Assembly (NCBI RefSeq): GCF_964656455.1
Contig: NC_135712.1
Span: 67,337,239-67,401,238, forward strand
Direction: 5' to 3'
DNA: 64,000 bases
Source of the DNA: Halichoerus grypus
Lineage: Eukaryota; Chordata; Mammalia; Carnivora; Phocidae
Shown here in pieces: positions 54,846 through 64,000 of this stretch; the stretch's first letter is position 1; every line of letters starts with the position of its first letter. The position numbers were made by a program, and so were the translations under genes. A model generated the notes under the pieces. The model searched no databases. It was not told the origin of the DNA and worked only from the letters and a program-made list of their open reading frames with translations.

Positions 54846-55654
54846 CAGCGTCTAGGAGCCCCAGAGAGAAGAACCGAGGGGTGAGCCGCAGCAGGGCCTG
54901 CAGTCCCCTGCCGGTGACCAGGGAGGAGACCCAGAGGTTCTGCCCCAGTCCCCACTGGCCCTGGGGTCTGACAGGAACTGTTTATTCTAGATTCTCATAT
55001 TTTCTGTAAACATGGCTTAGGTTGCCAAGAGAGAGACAAATTCATTTGTTAGAGAGGAATGAGACAGAATCATTACACTTCCCCTGGCTCAGGTGGAGCC
55101 AGGGAGACAGTGTGGAAGCAGCCTCGGACAGGCCCCTCACCGGCCTCTCCCCAAGCCCCACCACAGACTCCACACTACCACGCCAGGTGTCCTCGCACCT
55201 CCAGTCTCGTGGTCAGAGCACTTCTCACCAGAGCCCCGGAGAGGTCTTCCTGATACAAGATAAAATGACCCAGATTCTTTCCGAGCTGGGCCACTTGTCC
55301 TCCCGAGGGTGACAGTGGGCCCCTGGGAGGACTAATGAGCCTCTCTTCAGCGTCTGGGGGACCGTTTAGAAAATGATTACTTTTCCTGTGACCAGAGAGA
55401 GGGGGCAGCACGTCCCACAGAGCCTCTGGGGCCTCAGGGAGGAGCTCCAACCAGGGAGAACGCAGTTTAATTACAAAACCCAAGCCTCCAGGTATAACCG
55501 GATACACCTTACTACACCAATTTTCTTTTTCAGTTCTCCTTTCTTTTACCCCAACAGCATACCCTTGGGAAGAAATCACAGTGAAGAAATGAGCATTGGG
55601 AGCATCACTGACTGACTTGGGATGGCACAGAGGCAGAGGTCAAATTTGGGGGCA
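54846..55654. other. Unassigned sequence, no gene seen
   Basis: A 134-codon minus-strand frame at 55175-55579 shows no domain. Confidence 0.35.
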
Positions 55655-55875
55655 GATTTTTCCTTTTTTCAAACTACATACTAAGTATGTAGAGGTAAAA
55701 CTGACATGATGGCTGGAATTTGCTTTAATATTCTTCAGCAAGAAGAAAAAAAAGGATAAATGAAATACATGTGGTAAAAAGCATGACAGTTGTTGCATCT
55801 GAATGATGGGTATGTATGTGGGAGTTCATTATTCTGTCTACTGTGAAATCTGTCATACTAAAAAGTCTGAGACAA
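55655..55875 (+). mobile_element. LINE-1 (L1M type) 3' end
   Basis: 'GATGGCTGGAATTTGCTTTA', 'GATGGGTATGTATGTGGGAG' then 'TTCATTATTCTGTCTACTGT' and AATCTGTCATACTAAAAAGT form the typical end of old L1M elements. Confidence 0.65.
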
Positions 55876-56488
55876 AGGCCCCACCCAGGGGCGGGGAGTC
55901 ATAATGCAGAAACAGATGAGGTTCGCAGGGAGGGCGCAGGAAAAGGAAGCCGGAGGGACAGGAGGAAGGAGGAGATGGCGCAGGAGGGGTTAGAAGGGAT
56001 GACGATGCCCCACAGAGGTTGGCGTTCTCCTCCAGGACCTGCTGTCTTGATGGGGACAGGTCACCACCACCCCAACAGGTCTCTTTCTGAAATTTCATTC
56101 TTCAGGACTCACTTCCAGACTCTTCCCCAAAAGGGGCTAATGGCACAAATTTCCTTCTCTGGAACTTCGAGAACTAGAACATTTTGTCTAATTGAATTGA
56201 GGAAGACACCAGGCTGCCCACAGAGGGACAGCCTCACTGACCCCCCAAAAGCCCTCCGGGGCCCTGACCTGACTGGAGGGGAGGAAGTTCTAAAGCACAA
56301 GGCGACACTCTGACTCTGCCCCCTCATCTGAGGTAAACGATGGAACATGACAATTCGTTCACAGAAACTTGTAGAGACCTCAAGATTTTGAGCAAACTTC
56401 CTACAAGACATGCCTCCCAGGCTCACAGACAGGGCACCCCGATACTGGGGAAGATGCTAACCTACAGCTGTCATTTGCAAACCCTCTA
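55876..56488. other. Unassigned sequence, no gene seen
   Basis: A 165-codon plus-strand frame (55816-56313) starts inside the L1 tail, so it is not a gene. Nothing else recognised. Confidence 0.35.
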
Positions 56489-56884
56489 TGTTATGGATTG
56501 AACCATATCCTCCAAAATTGACAGGCTGAAGCCCTAACCCCCAATGTGACTGTATTTGGAGATGGGGTATTGGGGAGGTCACTGAGATTAAAAGAGGTCA
56601 TAAGAGGGGGGGGGCCCTCATCCAGTAGGGCTGGTATTATAAGTAGAGGAAGAGACACCAGAGTCTCCTCTCTCCCTCTCAACAGCTCATGCGCAGAGGA
56701 AAGGCCATGTGAGAACCCAGCCAGGCGGCCATCTGCAAGGCAGGAAGACAGTTCTCACCAGAAACTCAATCTGCTGGCACCTTGATCTTGGACTTCCAGC
56801 CTCCAGAACTGTGAGAAAATAGATGTCTGTTGTTTAAACCACCCAGTCTGTGGTATTTTGTTACGGCAGCCCAAACTGACTAAT
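56489..56884 (+). mobile_element. MaLR solo LTR (MLT1A0-like)
   Basis: Nearly complete LTR: 'TGTTATGGATTGAACCATAT', 'GAAGCCCTAACCCCCAATGT', 'GACTGTATTTGGAGATGGGG', 'AGTAGAGGAAGAGACACCAG', 'GGACTTCCAGCCTCCAGAAC', then TGTGAGAAAATAGATGTCTG and 'GGTATTTTGTTACGGCAGCC'. No internal retroviral sequence. It contains an 8- to 9-base G run at about 56607-56615. Confidence 0.9.
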
Positions 56885-57409
56885 TCTTCCCCTCAGAGCG
56901 ATGAGGCGCACTGCGGTTCCATCTGACCCAGTCAGACCTGTCTGCCTCAAGCACCCCTGACTGCCGAGCATCCCTGAAGGTACAGGGTCCCTCCCCCTTC
57001 TTCACTCCACCTATACATGACCCAGGGCAGGAGGCAAGCAAAGCCCACATGGGGTCTGCCTTTCCAGGGAAGGAAAGGAGTTGGCACCAGCCAGAGGCCC
57101 TCACTCTCTCCTCCTCAGCCCTCCTCCTGGGCTCAACAAGGCAGTGAGGGAAACAATCACCTAGCCGTCAAACCGACCAAAGCTAGGGAGTCCTCCTCTC
57201 TCACAGGCCCTGGACAGCCAGGCCGCCAGAGAGGACATTTCCTTAAGCCCTTGCCCTTGCCACTCCCTAAATGAATATTTGCATATGCTAGGCATTGTCC
57301 TTTTATTCAGGCAACACATTTTTATTAAATGTCCACTTAGCTGAGTACCAGAGATGGACATGTAGCTCCTGACTTTGAAGAGGCCAGAAACCCACAAATA
57401 AAAAAGGTG
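56885..57409. other. Unassigned sequence, no gene seen
   Basis: 57275-57395 has AT-rich text ('CACATTTTTATTAAATGTCC') that may be a diverged L2 or DNA transposon. Confidence 0.3.
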
Positions 57410-57590
57410 ACATGGGAAAGTGGATAGTATCTCAATTCAGAAGACAGGTCTAAATCCCAATCCATTGCGAAAGGTCGAAATCAGCTCTGACTAGCCCCGT
57501 GACTTTGGGTGGTCACCTCACCTCCCTGGGCCTTCATTCATTCCACTAAAAATAAGAACTGGATACGATAGCTAACGTTCTTGGGACCTC
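57410..57590 (+). mobile_element. MIR fragment
   Basis: 'AGAAGACAGGTCTAAATCCC', 'TAGCCCCGTGACTTTGGGTG', 'CACCTCACCTCCCTGGGCCT' and 'CACTAAAAATAAGAACTGGA' fit MIR. Confidence 0.68.
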
Positions 57591-58439
57591 TGACATTTCG
57601 GAATTCTATGCAGTAAAGCACAGAAAACGATACAAATGAAGATTTGCAGGGTAAGATAGCTTGAGATTCCTGAAATGTGCTGGGTGAAGAACCAGAGTGG
57701 CCCTCAGGCACAGGAAGACCCTGGACCAGCCATGGCTACCAACTCTTTTGTTGGCAAGGAGACAGCCACAGGAATCAGAGTGGGCTCATTTCCCTGGGGA
57801 GCCCTGGCCGCCATGCCCATTGGCAGGTCTGAGCTACTAAAGCAGCCAGGGCCCTGGGAGCCGGGACCCACCTGGTTCGCTTATCCTGGAAAGGTAAATG
57901 GCATGTGTTCACCCAAGGATCCCACCTCACCACCTGGCCTATGTTCCCACCATCCCAGGCACCCCACAGAGGGCCCTGACCCTGCATCTCCCTCGCCCCA
58001 TCACCATTCTCCAGAGACCTGCCCTCCACCACATCAGAGGATCCAGTTCTGACCCAAGCACACCAGCCCCTTCCCTCAAACGCCCACAAGCCAAGGAGCC
58101 ACAGACCCCCTCTTCTCTTTGAATGGCAGCACTATTCCTTTCCCCTGGCTCGTCAAACACGCCTCCTCTTCCTTACTTGCCAAACCCTGTCAGCTGTCCA
58201 AGAGAAATGTCTCTCCCTTCATCCTTTCTTCCCACTCCCACTATGCTCCCCACCCGCCTCCCAGACCCGCTTCAGCCTCTTTCCAGGGCTGCGTGCTCCC
58301 CACCCCACCAGCTCTCCCTCCCCAAGCCCCTTCTCAAGCGCAGCCTGAACCATGCACTCTTGCCCTCAAAGGATCCCCTCCTACAGCTCTATTACACAGA
58401 CGCTCCGCAGCCAGCATCCGAGGCCATACTGGGTTACAC
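57591..58439. other. Unassigned sequence, C-rich
   Basis: Frames of 125-137 codons occur in several overlapping registers; the Pro/Ser-rich products reflect C-rich DNA. No domain seen. Confidence 0.35.
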
Positions 58440-58810
58440 TTCCTGTCTCAGCTCCCAGCCACCCCAGGGAGGACTGTGCACTTGGGTCACCAGGAAGGCT
58501 CGGTGAGCCCAGACACACCCTGCACACTCTAGCTTCCAGGCCTTTGCTTCTGCATTCCCCGCTGCAGCAATGCCGGCGTGTCAGAGCCCCCTTCGTGAAG
58601 ACCCCATGTGCTCCTCCCCTCCCCCCACATCCCCAACTGCTGCTGAGCTGCTCCTCCTCGCCTCCGGGCCCTGTCCCCGCTCCTGACTCTCGATCTGCAC
58701 TTCTCCATGCTCCTTATTTTATTCCCCTCAGATTAAGAGTTATTTGTGTGCTTGTCTTAGACGCCACCCACCCCTCCATCCTGCACAGATGACAAGTTCC
58801 CGGTGGGCGA
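58440..58810 (+). mobile_element. L2-like 3' region
   Basis: 'CAGGCCTTTGCTTCTGCATT' then CCCCGCTGCAG, 'AGCCCCCTTCGTGAAGACCC' and 'CTCCTTATTTTATTCCCCTC' follow L2 3' order loosely. Confidence 0.48.
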
Positions 58811-59575
58811 GGCCGCTGCCTTCCTCATCGCTGGCTCCCCATGCCCTGCAGACAGAGGCACTCAAGACCTATCTGTTCCCTCAAGTGACATTGAACAACC
58901 AGTTCTTTGGAGGGAGAAGGCAGGGGCGGGCTGCCACGGTGCGCCGGGGACAGCCTTGGCGCTGGTTGCTACATCGGGAGCCGGCATCGGCCACCCCGGG
59001 GACAGGTCTCCTCTGTCCAGCGCAGCCTGATGGTACGTTTCTGAGTCATGGTCACGAGGCCCACAGCAGCTTAATGAGGGACATTCTCTATACACACACT
59101 CACACGCACAGACACCCAGACACACCCCAGACAGGCAAGCCATTTCCCGCCTAGAGAACAGAGTTAAGCTTCCAGGAGACTGGTGAGGAGAGGGGCAGAA
59201 ATGTTCAGGCCCAAACCCCACCTTGGCTTGCCCTCTCTGGGGATTTATGATCTCCTTTCTCCATTTCCTCCTGCTTGGAGCAGGGGTGAGGTGGGGAGTG
59301 CACTCAGAAGCAGAGGAGAGAGGCAGGAAGGCAGGGTGGCAGGTGAGGGGTGGGCTATCTGTGTCTCAGGCCCTCTAAGTAGCTTCAACTCTGTTCATCT
59401 GCAGGCAAGAACCTGGACCATCTGAGAGAGATGCCAGAGGCCCAAGGCCAGCCAAAGCCTGCCAGCGGGCCCCAGACCATGGCCTGCTCCACGCCAACCC
59501 CCTTCCTCTCCCCTGAGGGTGGCAGGTAGCTGAGGGTGGCAGCGGGAGTTAGGGAGCCATACCCCCATCGGACCC
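58811..59575. other. Unassigned sequence, no gene seen
   Basis: The 58920-59010 stretch has several CG steps but is too short for a CpG island. A CA-rich stretch lies at 59090-59130. The direct repeat CTGAGGGTGGCAG occurs twice at 59513-59544. Confidence 0.35.
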
Positions 59576-59994
59576 TGCACTCGTTTCAGGGACTGCTCTA
59601 ACAAAGTACCACAAACTGAGGGTTCAACAACAGAAATTATTGTCTCACAGTCTTGGAGCCCAGAAGTCCAAAATCAAGATATCAGCAAGGTTGGTTCATC
59701 TGGGCTGTGAGGGAGAATCTGTTCCAGGCCTCCCTCCTAGCTTCAGGTAGCCTCAGGTATTCCTGGGCTTGTAGATGGCCTTTTGTCTGTATCTCCAGGC
59801 CATCTTCCTTCAGTGCATGTCTATCTCTCGGTCTGAATTTCCCTTTTTGTAAGGACACCAGTCATATTGGATTAGGGCTCCCCCCGCCATGACCTCATCT
59901 AACTTGATCATCTGCGAAGACCCTATTTCCGAATAAGGTTACGGGTACTGAGTTAGAACTTCAACATCTTTTAGGAAAGACAACTCAACAAAAA
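59576..59994 (-). mobile_element. MaLR solo LTR (MLT1 type), minus strand
   Basis: Reverse complement of an MLT1 LTR: 'ACAAAGTACCACAAACTGAG', 'GTCTCACAGTCTTGGAGCCC' then AGAAGTCCAAAATCAAG, 'AAGGACACCAGTCATATTGG', 'CATGACCTCATCTAACTTGA' and 'GACCCTATTTCCGAATAAGG'. No internal sequence remains. The other MLT1 LTR lies 2.7 kb away in the opposite orientation. Confidence 0.85.
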
Positions 59995-60064
59995 CAGAAC
60001 GCACAGGTGGGAGCTGCTGAAGGTACTTTCATTGTCCCTACCAAAAGAATAACTATGAAAGAGG

Positions 60065-60265
60065 TGACCCTCGTGGGCTTACCATGTGCCACATGCTATT
60101 GTAAGCATGGACAACAATACTATGAAGTTACCTTTATTATCTCAACTTCCTGATGAGAAGGGTAAGGCACGGAGAGGTGAGGAAACCTACCAAGGTCTTA
60201 CAGCTGATGCATGCCAAAGCCAGAATTCGAACCCAGGTGGTCCTTAGCTACTGCACTATCATAAT
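60065..60265 (-). mobile_element. MIR, well preserved
   Basis: 'TTACCATGTGCCACATGCTA', 'TCTCAACTTCCTGATGAGAA', 'GGCACGGAGAGGTGAGGAAA', 'CAGAATTCGAACCCAGGTGG' follow reverse-complement MIR. Confidence 0.86.
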
Positions 60266-61229
60266 CATATCAGATGATGTGAGCATCTGTGCCAGTTCTG
60301 GGCAGCAGAGATCCTATGTCACTATGACACCTACTCCTAAATCCAGGGCCTGGCTATGGTCCATCCTGACCATCAGACTGAGCTATGGAGAGAGCTCCCA
60401 TGGGCAACTGCCCCCCCCACCCCGGCACTCTGGCTCAATTTGCCACCCAAGAGTGGGATCAGGCCTGCAGTGGGCAATGCCTAGGTAAGAGATGGTTCTG
60501 AGTGGGCAAGTGAAGAGCAGTGGGCAGGGGCACATAGGACAAATGGAGCTCGCTGTGTCCTTTTGTGGGACTCCCTCCTTGGCCCGAGATGGGCACAAGA
60601 CTATACCCTATCAAACCCCCCTGCTGTGCTATAGTGGGAGGGACTTACCGATTTGTCCAGAGGCTTTGTATTTAATGAGGCAAGACTATGGGAGAGAGAT
60701 GTGAGCACGAAAAGCCTGAAACCCAGTGCCTTCCAGCCCCACAGCCATCCCTCGTGCACTAACCACAGCACTGGCCCGGAGCCAAGTCCTCAAATCTTGG
60801 CCTTCTCCATAATTGTGTGTGCTTGTTGGTGTTGTTGCTGTTATTATTACTGTTGTAGTAATCATATTACTCGATGTTTCTTCCCTGGGCACTCCGGGGA
60901 CAGCACAGACATTAGCTCATAATACTGCAGTCTTGCCTGGGAGGCAGAACAGTGTGCAGGCACTAGGAATGCCAGCTTCCTTCTGGGCAGGAAGGGGCTC
61001 TCACAGGGTTCTGCTCAGCTCCTAATATGGCCACACTTTCTCCCCTTCTCTCGGCAAAGTGGCACTAAAGCTGAGGCAGGATTTAGATGCGTAGCTAAAG
61101 CAGCCAGAAGTTAAAACACACACGAGACCATGGAGAGACTCGGGTGGGCAGAGTGGTCAGAGGAGCTAGACATTTAAATGACTGCACTCTTCCTCTCGGC
61201 CTGTCTCTGGCATTTCCATGACCAGGGGG
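60266..61229. other. Unassigned sequence, no gene seen
   Basis: A degenerate trinucleotide stretch (TTG/TTA/TAC) lies at about 60826-60865. Frames under 112 codons have no domain. Confidence 0.35.
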
Positions 61230-61450
61230 GAAGGTCAGAGTGTTTTACACAGATTAGCACACAAGGCTTGCAATAGCGCTGTGGAGTAGATAGCAACAGC
61301 CCCAAGTGGTCAGATGGGGATCCTGAGGGTCAGACGTGTGGTCACTCGTCCAAGGTTAACTTGTACACAGGTAGGTGGCGGAGGTGGGTTTCAAACCCAG
61401 AGATGCCTGACTGCAAAGCCCAAGGACCTGTCATTAAACCACATGGCAAC
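61230..61450 (-). mobile_element. MIR
   Basis: 'CACTCGTCCAAGGTTAACTT', 'GGTGGCGGAGGTGGGTTTCA' then AACCCAGAGATGCCTGAC and CATTAAACCACATGGCAAC match reverse-complement MIR. Confidence 0.78.
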
Positions 61451-62340
61451 TGAGTCACGACTGCAGCTCAAGGGCAGTGAACTCAGCTCATGACTGGGGG
61501 GTGCTGCAAATAATCCCCCTCCCGTAGCCCCCACCAGAATGACCAGACCATAGGACAATGGCTTCCATGCCAGGCCCACCAGCAGCAGGCTTGGACCCCT
61601 CCTCAATGAGCCCCTCCTCATGCTACTGAGAGCCCTTAGAAGCCATGGTACTCCCGAAGAGTCCAAGGGCCGTGGCCATTCCAGGAGAGGGACATGCACA
61701 CAAATTAATGAGACAGTTCTTTCTCAAGTAGGGGAGAAAGATACAGACACAGATCACAGTCTGACAAGAGCCTGGCATAATCTAGATGCATAGAACAGAG
61801 AGGACCTCCCAAATGTCCCTCCTGGGGGAGGGCCGAGCTTGAGGACAAGGAGGGGCCAGGACAAGTTACCGGGGCTGCTGCAGCCCTGGGCTCAGAAGTA
61901 GGTCACGTGAGGCAGCAGTTCAAGAGGGTAGTTGTCTTGCCCACCAGAGGTGCCAGCCCAGGCCGCCCTGACTGCCCACCCATCCCACACCTGCACCCAC
62001 GCCCCCTGACTCATGCCCTGAGCTTAGCACAAGCCCTTAGTGCTCACCTGGTATCACCTGGCTCACCTGTGAAATCCTGATAGTAAAACCCATCCCTACC
62101 CCACCCCTGGGGAGAAGGGAAACTGGAGGGAAGCTCCAGATGAAGGGAATGTCATTCTTAGCTCTGACTTCCTCCAGAAAGGTGGGAAATTTCTCCTCTT
62201 GAGCATCCCTGGCTATAACCGTGGAGCCTCCAGCATTTCCCCCCCACCCACTTTCCAGGTTTTCCAGGGGCCCGGGACTGAGCACCTTTGTGTCCCACAG
62301 CCAGAAACTAGGTCCTGAAGTGGCAGAGACCGATCCCATT
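61451..62340. other. Unassigned sequence, no gene seen
   Basis: Frames up to 102 codons without a domain. Confidence 0.35.
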
Positions 62341-62586
62341 CTCAGGGAGCTCCCAGTCTGAGTGGGGAGGTAACATCCCCTGCCCTCAGAGAGTTCCCAG
62401 TCTGGTGGGGACAGACTCAGCCCCTGGCCTCAGGGAGCTTCTCATCTGATAGGAGAGACATGGTCCTTGTCCTCAGGAGCTCCTAGTCTTGATGGGGGAG
62501 AGGCAGCCCCTGCCCTCAGCTCCCACTCTGATGGCAGGGGCAAGCCCCCTGCTCTGAGGGGGTTCCCTGACATTCTGAGAAGGGCT
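62341..62586 (+). repeat. Minisatellite, period about 43-44 bp
   Basis: Five readable units plus a partial sixth, each starting CTCAG: 62341-62384, 62385-62428, 62429-62471, 62472-62514, 62515-62553, then 62554 onward. Each has the shape CTCAGGGAGCTCCCAGTCTG, then a G-rich part, then CCCCTGCC. Unit lengths of 44, 44, 43, 43 and 39 are not a common multiple of three, so it is not a coding repeat. Confidence 0.88.
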
Positions 62587-62698
62587 GGCACTGGGTCCCA
62601 AGGCAGAAGCCCTGCAGGACAGAGCCCAGCAGCCAGCAGTCCTGCCACAGTCAGGATCCAGGGCCAGGAGTGTGGGGTCTTCTCGAGGCAGAGAACCA

Positions 62699-62736
62699 TC
62701 CCAGGCCCCCTGCTTAATTCTCTGGAAGGATGGTTC
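62699..62736 (+). repeat. 38-bp direct repeat, copy 1
   Basis: TCCCAGGCCCCCTGCTTAAT then TCTCTGGAAGGATGGTTC. It matches 63495-63532 in 36 of 38 bases. Both copies give similar peptides on the minus strand (EPSFQRIKQGAWD and EPSFRRNKQGAWE), but no domain is known. Confidence 0.8.
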
Positions 62737-63494
62737 TCGCATTCCCTCGGGGATGAGGAAAGTAGCTGCCACATGCCTCAGGAAGGGAAGGGTGGGGCTG
62801 GCCAGCAGAGTGGGAGAAAATAGGGAGCTACCCCAGGACTCGGGCCTGGTCACCATCACGGGCAGCTTCCACCCCAGCCCCTGATCTTGGGAGATGGCAG
62901 GAGCATCAGTCCCATTTCTCACATGTACAAGCCAAGGCCCAGGAAAAGGGCCAGAGAGCCTCAGGCGGAAGCTCTCTGCTGTCCATTCTGTTCTCCCGCT
63001 GGCTCCACACTGGCCTTTGGGAGCCCCGGTGTCAGGGGCTAGGGGCGGGGGGGACGTGGCCAGGGCCCCAGCCTCAGAGCAGAGAGGCTAGCCCCGAAGC
63101 AAGGAGACTGGAAACAAATGTGGGGATTACCACACGTCGCTCTAGGGTCCGCATTGTACACCCCGTAACACACAGTGCCCTGCACGCAGGAAAGGCTCAC
63201 AGGTCTGTGTGCTATGGGGCTTGGCATCTGTCCTGCCCCTAGCAATCTGCTCATAGAGGGATCAAATGCTGGGCGGGGCTGTGTGCACACGTCCCCTCAG
63301 TTCATGCCTGTTCCTTCGGATGCTCTTTGCTGTCAGGTGGTGGGGCTGAGGACTGTTCATCTCACCGGCAGAGCCCAGGGCTGCCCCCACCAGGCTGGGA
63401 GCTCTCTGAAGGCAGAAGCCACGTTTCCCTCCTCTGGAAGACATGCGCTTGGTGGAACCAGACAGAGAAATCCTACCAAGAGGGCCCTTAGTTC
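62737..63494. other. Unassigned sequence between the 38-bp repeats
   Basis: GC-rich, with some CG steps near 63035-63060. No gene or repeat family recognised. Confidence 0.35.
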
Positions 63495-63532
63495 TCCCAG
63501 GCCCCCTGCTTATTTCTCCGGAAGGATGGTTC
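63495..63532 (+). repeat. 38-bp direct repeat, copy 2
   Basis: Two mismatches to 62699-62736; the flanks do not align by eye. Spacing is 796 bp. Confidence 0.8.
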
Positions 63533-63786
63533 AGGCAGGACTAACAATCTTCTCCCAAATGAGCCCTTCCTTGGACTGAACACCCCTGAGGGCGAGAGAA
63601 CAGGAACAGAGATGTTTTGTGGGGGTGGGAGGCATTTCTGGGGAACGATGAGCTTGGGGAGGCCGCTGCCTTCCATCAGCCCTTCCTCCATCCCGACTCA
63701 GTGACCATCCTTGTAATCACCTTCTGCGCACCACGTTCACCCTGGTGGGTGCAGGCTAGCTCTTCCAACGGGCTCTGGGTTGGAGG

Positions 63787-63810
63787 GCGTGTGTATGTGC
63801 ATACACACGC
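63787..63810. repeat. Hairpin beside the GT microsatellite
   Basis: Perfect 10-bp arms GCGTGTGTAT and ATACACACGC flank a GTGC loop. It lies 6 bp before the GT tract. Confidence 0.85.
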
Positions 63811-63813
63811 ATG

Positions 63814-63816
<3 letters not shown>

Positions 63817-63855
<39 letters not shown>
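63817..63855 (+). repeat. (GT)n microsatellite
   Basis: About 19 perfect GT units. It gives the Cys-Val and His-Thr runs seen in frames on both strands. Confidence 0.97.
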
Positions 63856-63856
<1 letters not shown>

Positions 63857-64000
63857 CCATCTGTCCTGGAGAGCAATAATAGTTAATAAATAAGTGAACG
63901 GCAAAAATAGCCTCAAAGGAGCTGACAGGCAGAAGGCCAGAGCAGCCGGGCATGGGGCCAGCACCCTGAAATGCCAAATGTTAATTTAGCCAAAAAGAAA

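Noticed and set aside
55816..56313. 165-codon plus-strand frame
   Set aside because: Its start lies in an L1 3' end and the rest has no recognisable domain.
1..64000. CRISPR array, prokaryotic defence system, phage or operon
   Set aside because: Repeats are mammalian SINE, LINE, LTR and simple repeats. There are no evenly spaced identical repeats with unique spacers, no dense gene packing, and no ribosome-binding context.

Overview
This window looks like nuclear DNA of a mammal, from the order Carnivora. The main evidence is sixteen copies of the tRNA-derived carnivore SINE (CAN-SINE/SINEC), with the head 'GGGGCGCCTGGGTGGCTCAG', a CT-rich middle and an AATAAATAAATAAAATCTTT tail. The sequence between head and tail matches the form I know from bears, seals and mustelids. 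It does not match the dog SINEC_Cf or the typical cat form, so an arctoid caniform is my best inference. The exact species cannot be read from the window.

I find no protein-coding gene, rRNA, tRNA gene, CRISPR array or bacterial-type operon. The open reading frames are short, overlap on both strands, and either lie in transposons or have no recognisable domain. The only coding remnants are decayed pieces of LINE-1 ORF2. The window is intergenic or deep-intronic DNA; which of the two cannot be decided here.

Layout: 0-2.4 kb holds two overlapping LINE-1 fragments broken by SINEs. 2.4-5.7 kb is mostly unique, with an alternating purine-pyrimidine tract and a palindromic old repeat. 5.7-9.5 kb is a repeat nest: an L1 split by a MaLR LTR that carries a SINE, with a second SINE alongside, then an old L1 split by a younger L1 and a SINE. 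9.5-37.6 kb is poor in young SINEs and rich in old MIR and L2 pieces, with one L1 tail and a CA microsatellite. 37.6-43.1 kb is a dense SINE cluster containing a perfect 190-bp duplication. 43-64 kb is again older repeats, with two MaLR LTRs, L1 tails, a minisatellite of about 43 bp apparently built from L2 sequence, and a GT microsatellite.

No genes here can be described as working together. The interest lies in genome history: nested insertions that can be dated relative to each other, a template-switch-like local duplication, a repeat-derived minisatellite, and several sequences likely to form unusual DNA structures. Repeat family names come from memory of consensus sequences, not from a database search; edges of MIR and L2 pieces are approximate.
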